This document shows positions 57,739 through 64,000 of a stretch of 64,000 nt of DNA, in pieces. The notes beneath the pieces are model-generated. The model made no database searches, was not told where the DNA came from, and saw nothing but the letters and a program-made list of their open reading frames with translations. Origin of the DNA: Rhododendron vialii (lineage: Eukaryota; Streptophyta; Magnoliopsida; Ericales; Ericaceae); the NCBI RefSeq assembly GCF_030253575.1, contig NC_080557.1:45088501-45152500 (forward strand), given 5' to 3'. The translations under genes were made by a program, and so were the position numbers. How positions within the stretch are numbered: the first letter of the stretch is position 1; the number at the start of each line of letters is the position of its first letter.

Positions 57739-59258
57739 AACACCACCATTGTAGTTAACTAAGCTAAACAGCTCTGCCTTGCATTGGCTGTATAGGTAAC
57801 AGGAACAACAGCAATCTCAAAAAACTAATGTCACAGTCTTCGGGTTTTGGATGAAAACCCAATGGCAATAGGAATTCAGGTTAAAGTATCAAATTGTAAT
57901 ACAAAAGATAAATACTCGGAGGGTTCGATGAATCTCCAACCACTATTACAATTCCCTCACAATGCCGCAAAGCAGTCTGTATACACCTCCCTGTTCGACA
58001 CCAGAAAGCACCAAGAGCCCGTTAGAAAAGAAAGGAAAACGAAAATAAACTTAAAGCAGAATATGCATGAGAAGCCACAACTTCCATTTTTTGTGGTACA
58101 CGAAGGACATGAAAAAATATAAATACATGCTTAAAGCAAAAAAAGGCTTGTGAAAGAGTTGAGAACACGTACAATCTAGTTTCCAAACAACACAAAGAGA
58201 CTAGTACAATGTGAACAAAAGAAATGGGTCGAGGTTCGGCCAATGTTTCCTGCCTAAAGCGATTTCACTCATAAAGTACAACACATTGCTATTACAAACA
58301 ACTATCTTGCAATGAAATCATGATAGTCTCTGCCAAAAAACTCTCTAAACAACCAATAATTGTCAAGTTCATCATCTTTTCCGGTGCATGTTTGTCATTA
58401 GTGGAGAAACATGATCAGGATCAAACATCGACATCATCCAAAGTACATCAAGTAGAATGGAAAAAAAACACGGAACTTGTAAGTAAAATTCTTGAAGTCA
58501 ACTTAGATAAACTTGAACCACCAACTCATCTACAATCTTACACTTAAGAAATGTGCACCATACGCAATGTGTCTACTTCAACAGTCCAACTACATAACTG
58601 TATTTAGGACAGATTTACACAACTGAGAACGCATCCCATGTGTACTTGTCCAATGAATGCATTAGAAATAAAGAGCTGTGCACTATAGTTCTGAAAGTCT
58701 ATGCCCACTAGCAATGTTGACTTTCAAATGCACAAATTTAATCCAAAAGTAACTGTCCAGTAAATATTTCAACAAAACCTAGGCTCAGTTTTGGATAGAT
58801 GTGGACATGAAGTAATTTAAGCTCAATTTCAAGAAAAGTACAAGAGGTTTAGCCATTAATGGCTTGTGAAATCAGAGAGAATGATGGATTAGATATAGTA
58901 GAGACGTATTTTTTGGTCTCCTTGCATAGGTACAATCTTTATCTTTAACATGAAAATATTTCATGTAACTCCTATTCAATAGTTATATCAAATCCATCAT
59001 GATGCTCCCAAACTTGATGTTGAAATCAATATGCAAGCTATCCAGGATAATAATTTCATATCCCTCCAACTGGAATCCGTCTCTCCAAACAGAGCCTTAA
59101 GTTTTTTATTTTGATATCCAACAACTTGATAACTCCATCAACTTTAAGAAAGTCCTACACTGATAGCTGTAAACAAAACTTCTAGTCACATCAAAGCAAT
59201 ATATTGGAAACCAAAGAGCAACATAAGAAACCATAATGACGATGGATGCACACCTTTT
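57734..59258. other. Downstream region of the RING gene
   Basis: No gene was recognised. The part near 59258 should contain the 3' untranslated region of the minus-strand RING gene. Open frames at 57847-58122 and 58320-58547 show no family signature. Confidence 0.4.
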
Positions 59259-59501
59259 TCAATCAGATGCAGGAAGATAGATCCTAATGGTATCTTTGAT
59301 TGTGACTTTTCTCCGACAGGTAGGGCATTTACCCTGAGCACCTATTGCAGCCTTAATGCATGCCTTACAGAATACATGACCACACTTCGTTGACATCTCC
59401 TCAACGAATGGGCCCATGCATATTGGACATTTGAATATTGGTTCCTTTGGTGGCGGCGGTGGTGGTGGTGGTACTGGTTTCACGCTCTGCACATTCTCTC
59501 T
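59259..59501 (-). CDS. C3HC4 RING-finger protein, 3'-terminal exon (probable E3 ubiquitin ligase)
   Basis: An AG acceptor precedes 59501 on the minus strand. The exon is 80 codons plus TGA (59261-59259) and starts in phase 0 (RENVQSVKPV). After a run of eight prolines it encodes a complete RING finger: CPIC, then CGHVFCKAC, then CPTC, ending RIYLPASD. This C-terminal RING with PICMGPFVEEMSTKCGH resembles plant RNF4-like proteins, which transfer ubiquitin from an E2 enzyme, in some cases to SUMO-modified targets. Family members have an N-terminal region of 100 or more residues, coded by upstream exons that I could not identify between 59502 and the LTR at 62506. The open frame continues to 59585, but that part looks like intron. 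The gene may be complete with unrecognised exons, or truncated. Confidence 0.8.
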   Translation of the reverse strand, partial: RENVQSVKPVPPPPPPPPKEPIFKCPICMGPFVEEMSTKCGHVFCKACIKAAIGAQGKCPTCRRKVTIKDTIRIYLPASD

Positions 59502-59847
59502 CTGCCAATCGTATATAAAGACAAAATCATAATGAACGTCAGAAAAATAGTCCATGTACACCGATCGCATAGGCATATTAGGCATTTAGTTCATATTGTC
59601 CATGTCAATTGTCAAAGAAAACATTATGCACACCATCATGCAGTGATTTAGGTCCAAAGTAGTGCAACATTTTTAAGTCATACAATGCATTGTCTAAACC
59701 CCATAACCCGGGTATGTAGACTCAATAGAAAGAAATCCTGTTCGACAGGTTGATAATCATCAAACCCCATACTATTGGCTGAATAACAGCATTAGATGTC
59801 AGCTATTTATTTAGATGTCAAACAGTTCTTGTCCTTGCATCTTCATG

Positions 59848-60376
59848 TTAAGTAACCAATTGTCCCAAAAGCTTAAGCTATTAGGAAATGGACTCAACAA
59901 TGTATATCAAACTATCTAACACTCATGATAAGTTTGATATATATGATAAGTTTGTGTTTCTTTAAAAAAAATGATCAAAAAAAAAAAACCAATCTATCAC
60001 TCTCCCTCACGTGCAACCACGGGAAATGCAAATTTTCGTAGATATAACAAAACAGAATACGAAAGGGAGAAGCCAAATGCGAACCGGGAACAAATGCAAA
60101 TAGAGAGACTTGAACTCAAGACCTCTTGCAACTTGAGCTTTGATACCATGTTAAAACATCCAACTCAAAACCAATTGACAATGAGTGGCTCATATACGAG
60201 TTTTCGAGGTGATAATTTACCGATGTGGGAAAAATTCAAACACTCCCCCGCACGTGCAACCGTGGCACAAACAAAGGGGAAAATCCTCCAAAAACCTAGC
60301 TCTGATACCACATTAAGTAACCAATTGTCCCAAAAGCTTAAGCTGTTAGGAAATTATATCAAGCTATCTAACACTT
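59848..60376 (-). mobile_element. TRIM-like retrotransposon remnant
   Basis: A direct repeat TTAAGTAACCAATTGTCCCA...AAGCTTAAGCT...ATCTAACACT occurs at 59848-59921 and 60313-60375. Next to the second copy, GCTCTGATACCA at 60299-60310 is the complement of the tRNA-Met primer site TGGTATCAGAGC. Read on the minus strand this gives LTR, primer site, short internal region, LTR, as in terminal-repeat retrotransposons in miniature. A second LTR-like piece with its own degenerate primer site (AGCTTTGATACCA, 60137-60149) is nested inside. No coding capacity. Confidence 0.6.
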
Positions 60377-61458
60377 CAAAACTCAGTCACAGTCTCCCCT
60401 CTTATGCCCCTTCCCTTTTCCCTTTGCTTTTTTATTCCATGTAGGCTTTTCTACATAACTATATCTTTTCTATGAGAACAAAGAACGAGAAAAATGAGGT
60501 CCATCGCAGATAATTAGACATCTTATCACCTGATAAAAAATCGGCAATCATTCAGGCATTCAAGCAAAGGTAACAATCTGAAACTTTTTTGAGATGCCAT
60601 AAGCCAAACTCAAAGTGGTAAAAATCTCACAACTCAACTTCCAAAAACCTTCACAAGTGTTGATGGATGTCCAGCTGCCACATCATCTCCATCGCGAATA
60701 CTTGTCACCATAGACCCCACTCCGGCCACCTCACATCCTACTCTCCGGTCTCCACAGTAACAACCAAAAAGTGAAATGTGGGGAAGAAAGACCATAAGCC
60801 AGGCAAGCGTTAAATTAATAGGTCTGAAAGTTATAGGAGTTCAACCCAAGAGGCAAGAGCAATGCATCAAGGCGAAGGTTTGACTGGTTCATGAAAGGAG
60901 GAAAAGAAATAAGGCGGAACTTAAGTGAGTAGGCAGCAATATCAAATGCGGGACAGAATGGTCGCAGCGTATATTAGGATGTAGACGAGAAGAAAGGGAC
61001 AAAAGTAATACTTCACCAAGAAGAGGCAACCATGGATTCTTACAAGCCTCTTGACCTCTAAACAGTACATATATGTGCTCAAACTGCTTGCATACATAAC
61101 GCAGAAACAGCAGAAGCTCTTCTTTTCTTCAAAAGAAAAAATAGCCTCTCTCTATTTATTAATTATTAGAAGCTATGAAGCATGGATACGAATATATCTA
61201 TGACAACAAGATATAGAGTTGGTGATATGGAAAAATTTGGGATAAGAAGGATATGGGCCCGGGAAGGATACGTTTATAGAAGCATATTATTTTGTATTTT
61301 TAGTATTGTTATAGAAATGTTGAAGAACAGTGAGAAGGTGTGGTAAATTTTAAACACAAATTCCAATATTTAGGAACTAGTTAGTTTAGGAGCCTTATCT
61401 ATATATAAATTTTCAAAAGGCCGACTAAAAGTTTCATTTCAATATCAAGTTTCATTTG
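60377..61458. other. Intergenic or intronic stretch upstream of the RING exon
   Basis: No exon could be assigned with confidence. A minus-strand open stretch around 60660-60770 has no recognisable domain. Confidence 0.35.
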
Positions 61459-61584
61459 CAGTGTTCTAAAAGTCGGCTGCCAAGGCCGACCACTCCTCGC
61501 CTAGGCACTAGGCAGTGGTCCAACGCCTAGTCGTTAGGCGGCCCTTTTCCGCCCGACTAGCTCCTAGCGACTTTTAGAATGTTG
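61459..61584. mobile_element. Small MITE with CAGTGTTCTAAAAGTCG ends
   Basis: The left end CAGTGTTCTAAAAGTCG and the right end CGACTTTTAGAATGTTG are inverted repeats enclosing GCCTAGGCACTAGGC-type palindromic sequence. Such CAGTGTTCTAAAA-ended elements resemble hAT-type MITEs. No target duplication was confirmed. Confidence 0.6.
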
Positions 61585-61614
61585 ACCACATGCCTGACAC
61601 AATAAGGGTTCGTT

Positions 61615-61735
61615 ACACAGTCTTGGGTAGAACTCAACCCCAAAAGCTAGCTATTGAAGTGAGGGTGTCCTCACGCTTATGTACTTCATATTACTTTGGT
61701 ACCCAAGCGATGTGGGACTTCGCTTCACAGGGTTA
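61615..61735 (+). mobile_element. TRIM-type LTR fragment
   Basis: Contains AACTCAACCCCAAAAGCTAG, CTCACGCTTATGTACTTC and GCGATGTGGGACTTCGCTTC, related to 33450-33545. Confidence 0.5.
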
Positions 61736-62505
61736 ATCTAAGAAACTATAGATAGAATTATACAACTTTAATCTCATTATTTTTTCTTCTCTGAGAAGTA
61801 CAGAATAGGAAAACTATCCATGTACTTATTCCTACGATTGCATAATCCCAACTTCATCAAAGTCTGCATACGTGATTACAGCTACGTGCAATAATTGTTG
61901 GATACATATCTGGGAGTATCGCTATCCAACACAGATACGACTCCTCTCTAGAAGTATCCGTGCTTCTCGGATTAAAAGGCTTTCAAGTTTCATCCAAAGA
62001 ATGCACAACCCTTCAAGTTCAATACCCTCTTATCATAATAATAATAATAAAGCATGAAGTTTCTATATGAAGATTCAATATCAAGTGCAGCACTTCAAAG
62101 AGGGAACGACTCCTATTAGCCCTAGGAATAAACCTTTGCTTAATATTGCTTTAACCCTGTAATGATTCTCAAAATATGCAAAGACAAGAAGAACACCAAC
62201 ATCCAAAACAGGAAAATCTACATGCTAGAGAACAATTTGAAAAGAAGTGAGGAAAATGTTCTAGCAAAATTGCTTCCTGACAAAAGATGGAATGCAGCCA
62301 TCCTCTTCTTCTTCTCCCATTACACCCCCTCATTTCATCTCTCCTATGACACATATGCACTAAAAATACCCCATATCAGTAAATGCAAAGCTATATGTTA
62401 TCAGTAAATGCAAAGCTATATGGAAACTACCACTTCAAATGCCATATGCCATAAGTGGCATGACTTGTATTTTCCCTAAGTTATATGTTCTGGATTCGTT
62501 ATCAC
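61736..62505. other. Flank of the Copia insertion
   Basis: No gene was recognised. A 22-base tandem duplication (ATCAGTAAATGCAAAGCTATA) lies at about 62378-62421. Confidence 0.45.
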
Positions 62506-62838
62506 TGTTGAAAAATGTATGCATTATAATTTGTGAAAATTTATATGCATCTCTATTAATTATTTTGATGATTAATTCAATGATATTTTTATTCGGCAAA
62601 TACAAAATTATCGAAAAGTCGATTCCCGAATTAAATATTTTCGTGACCTTGAAATATAGCATAAAGTCTCTTGGATTCATGATTTATATTTACAAAGACT
62701 TTATTGAGCTCAATACATGCTTTAACGGTTTATTTAGATGAAATTGTGAGCCACAGGTTGACGAACCGGCTGACAAGCCGGCTGTCTGAACAGAAAGCTG
62801 TGACAACCGGACGACCACCCGGATGACCACTCTATCAA

Positions 62839-62985
62839 ACGGCTAGTTTCCAACGGCTAGTTTCAAACGGCTAGTTTCCAACGGCTAGTTTCAAACGGCT
62901 AGTTTCCAACGGCTAGTTTCCAACGGCTAGTTTCAAACGGCTAGTTTCCAACGGCTAGTTCCAACGGCTAGTTTCCAACGGCTAG
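62839..62985 (+). promoter_or_regulatory. Eleven-copy 14-bp repeat array with MSA elements in the LTR
   Basis: The unit ACGGCTAGTTTC(C/A)A recurs at 62839, 62853, 62867, 62881, 62895, 62909, 62923, 62937, 62951, 62964 and 62978. Seven units (at 62853, 62881, 62909, 62923, 62951, 62964 and 62978) read TCCAACGGCTA across the junction, which fits the mitosis-specific activator consensus YCYAACGGYYA. The other four read TCAAACGGCTA, with one mismatch. The array ends about 17 bases before the TATA box. Confidence 0.8.
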
Positions 62986-63001
62986 GAAGCATATGGATGG
63001 C

Positions 63002-63009
63002 TATATAAG
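63002..63009 (+). promoter_or_regulatory. LTR TATA box
   Basis: TATATAAG directly downstream of the repeat array. Transcription would be expected to start about 30 bases further on. Confidence 0.65.
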
Positions 63010-63601
63010 GCATCAAGAACTCATTAATGAGTAAATACACAAGCTACAACATTCCATATTATTGCAAGAGCAAATTCTCAAAAGATCAAAGCCAAAAATT
63101 CTCATTGTTCTTCCACTTTCATATTATTCTTGAGAGAAAATTTGTACAAGTCGTGAGCGATAATTTTCATACCTTCTTCACATACTTGTATTTCCTAAGT
63201 GAGTGTTTGAGTCAAACACTTGAAAGCTTAGAAGACCAAATTCGGGTTGGAATTTGGGTGTTATTGTTTTTGAGAAGTTTTCGGAGAAAATTCTTGCGGT
63301 TGTGCTAGCTCCTCGGGAAAGCTAGAGGCATTCGGTTCTTGTAAGCACCCGCAAGACTTACAAGTTGTAATCTTTTAAAGATTAGTCTAACCTTCAAGTA
63401 ATTGCTTGAGGAGAAGTGGAGTAGGGCCGGACCGTGGACAAATCCGGACCGAACCACTATAAACGGGTTCTATCTCTCTATCTCTCTATTTTGATTGCAT
63501 ACTTATTGTTTGCATATATTGTTAGAGATAAATTTTTATTGGTAATTATTACTAGCAATCCTATTCACCCCCCCTCTAGGTTGCATAATTTGGGTAACAA
63601 T

Positions 63602-63613
63602 TGGTATCAGAGC
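63602..63613 (+). other. Retrotransposon primer-binding site (tRNA-Met initiator)
   Basis: TGGTATCAGAGC is complementary to the 3' end of plant initiator tRNA-Met and lies two bases after the LTR end, as in most plant Copia elements. Confidence 0.85.
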
Positions 63614-63657
63614 CTCGGCTCTTGTTTGTAGATTTAACCATCTAAGAGTTAAGATCC

Positions 63658-64000
63658 ATGGCAACCACTAGTAATGTTTCTTGTATCGAAGGTCAATCGT
63701 CCAATAGACCTCCCTTGTTCACCGGAGAAAATTACTCTCATTGGAAAAATAGAATGATGATCTTTATTCAATCCACGGATTATGATCTATGGAAAATTAT
63801 CAAAAATGGTCTCATTATTCCTACTAAGAAAGTTGGAGAAGAGACTATGCCTAAACCAGATTATGAGTGGAGTCATTTGGAAAAGGCTTCAATAGAAAAG
63901 AACTATAGAGCTATGAACCTTCTTTTTTGTGCTATTACTCCCAATGAATATGATTGTGTTTCCGCATGTGAATCGGCTAAAGAAATATGGGATAAGTTAG
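63658..64000 (+). CDS. Copia-type gag, 5' part (cut by window end)
   Basis: The ATG at 63658 opens 114 codons with no stop before the window ends. The start (MATTSNVS), then PPLFTGENYSHWKNRM and the later KASIEKNYRAMN and AKEIWDKL segments, match the gag-polypeptide family of plant Copia elements (DUF4219/UBN2-like). Gag forms the retrotransposon particle; zinc knuckle, protease, integrase and reverse transcriptase would lie to the right. Intact frame, LTR and primer site suggest a fairly young insertion, though completeness cannot be judged from here. Confidence 0.85.
   Translation, partial: MATTSNVSCIEGQSSNRPPLFTGENYSHWKNRMMIFIQSTDYDLWKIIKNGLIIPTKKVGEETMPKPDYEWSHLEKASIEKNYRAMNLLFCAITPNEYDCVSACESAKEIWDKL

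Larger units (their letters stand above)
62506..63599 (+). mobile_element. 5' LTR of a Copia-type retrotransposon
   Basis: Begins TGTTGAAAAATG and ends GGGTAACA, giving TGTT/AACA termini. It is about 1094 bases long and followed two bases later by a tRNA-Met primer site. It contains an eleven-unit 14-base repeat array (62839-62985) and a TATA box (about 63002-63009), so U3 is roughly 62506-63030. The expected 5-base target duplication would be ATCAC (62501-62505); its partner is beyond the window. Confidence 0.8.

Noticed and set aside
57847..58547. Two plus-strand open frames downstream of the RING gene
   Set aside because: No domain, hydrophilic low-information peptides, no splice or start context.
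62839..62985. CRISPR-like regular short repeats
   Set aside because: Units are contiguous with no unique spacers and lie in a plant LTR upstream of a TATA box. This is a tandem repeat, not a CRISPR array.
1..64000. tRNA, rRNA or other structured RNA genes
   Set aside because: No cloverleaf with TTCGA-type T-loop or rRNA-like segment was recognised. The only tRNA-related strings are retrotransposon primer sites. A covariance-model scan would settle this.

Overview
This is a window of nuclear DNA from a flowering plant, most likely a eudicot. Genes are split by short GT-AG introns, intergenic DNA is AT-rich, and there are many MITEs, LTR fragments and CT/GA microsatellites. The coding families seen (plastid FATA thioesterase, plant B3 proteins, a Copia gag with a tRNA-Met primer site) are plant families. 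I cannot name the species.

The centre (about 19.0-56.0 kb) is a head-to-tail array of four complete FATA genes (plastid oleoyl-acyl-carrier-protein thioesterase), all on the + strand. I reconstructed all seven exons of each copy. All four have intact reading frames, identical intron positions and phases, and the catalytic Asp/Asn/His plus Glu-Cys residues at constant spacing. Copy 1 (19052-24374) is closest to the canonical FATA sequence. Copies 2-4 share derived substitutions and a shared 9-bp-TSD MITE in intron 1, so they form a younger group. Copies 2 and 3 are nearly identical even in their introns. Copy 4 is the most altered.

Left flank: a possible last exon of an unseen gene (1314-1386), a membrane-anchored plant-specific protein of unknown function (4651-5907, +), and two paralogous two-exon B3-domain genes on the minus strand (8567-10533 and 15241-17244). 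Between the B3 genes lies AT-rich DNA with a satellite-like array of about 135-bp units. Right flank: the 3' end of a C3HC4 RING-finger gene (minus, ending at 59259), TRIM-like remnants, and the start of a Copia-type LTR retrotransposon running off the window: LTR 62506-63599, primer site, and gag from 63658. Its LTR carries eleven 14-bp repeats just upstream of a TATA box, and seven of these match the plant mitosis-specific activator (MSA) consensus.

How it fits together: FATA releases mainly oleate from acyl-ACP in the plastid stroma for export and lipid assembly. Extra copies could raise dosage or shift chain-length or tissue specificity. The copies differ most in transit peptide, promoter (a G-box in copies 2 and 3, none seen in copy 4) and intron 1. 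Intron 1 of copies 3 and 4 has grown to over 4 kb by insertions. Every copy also keeps an exon-2-like decoy with an in-frame stop inside intron 1.
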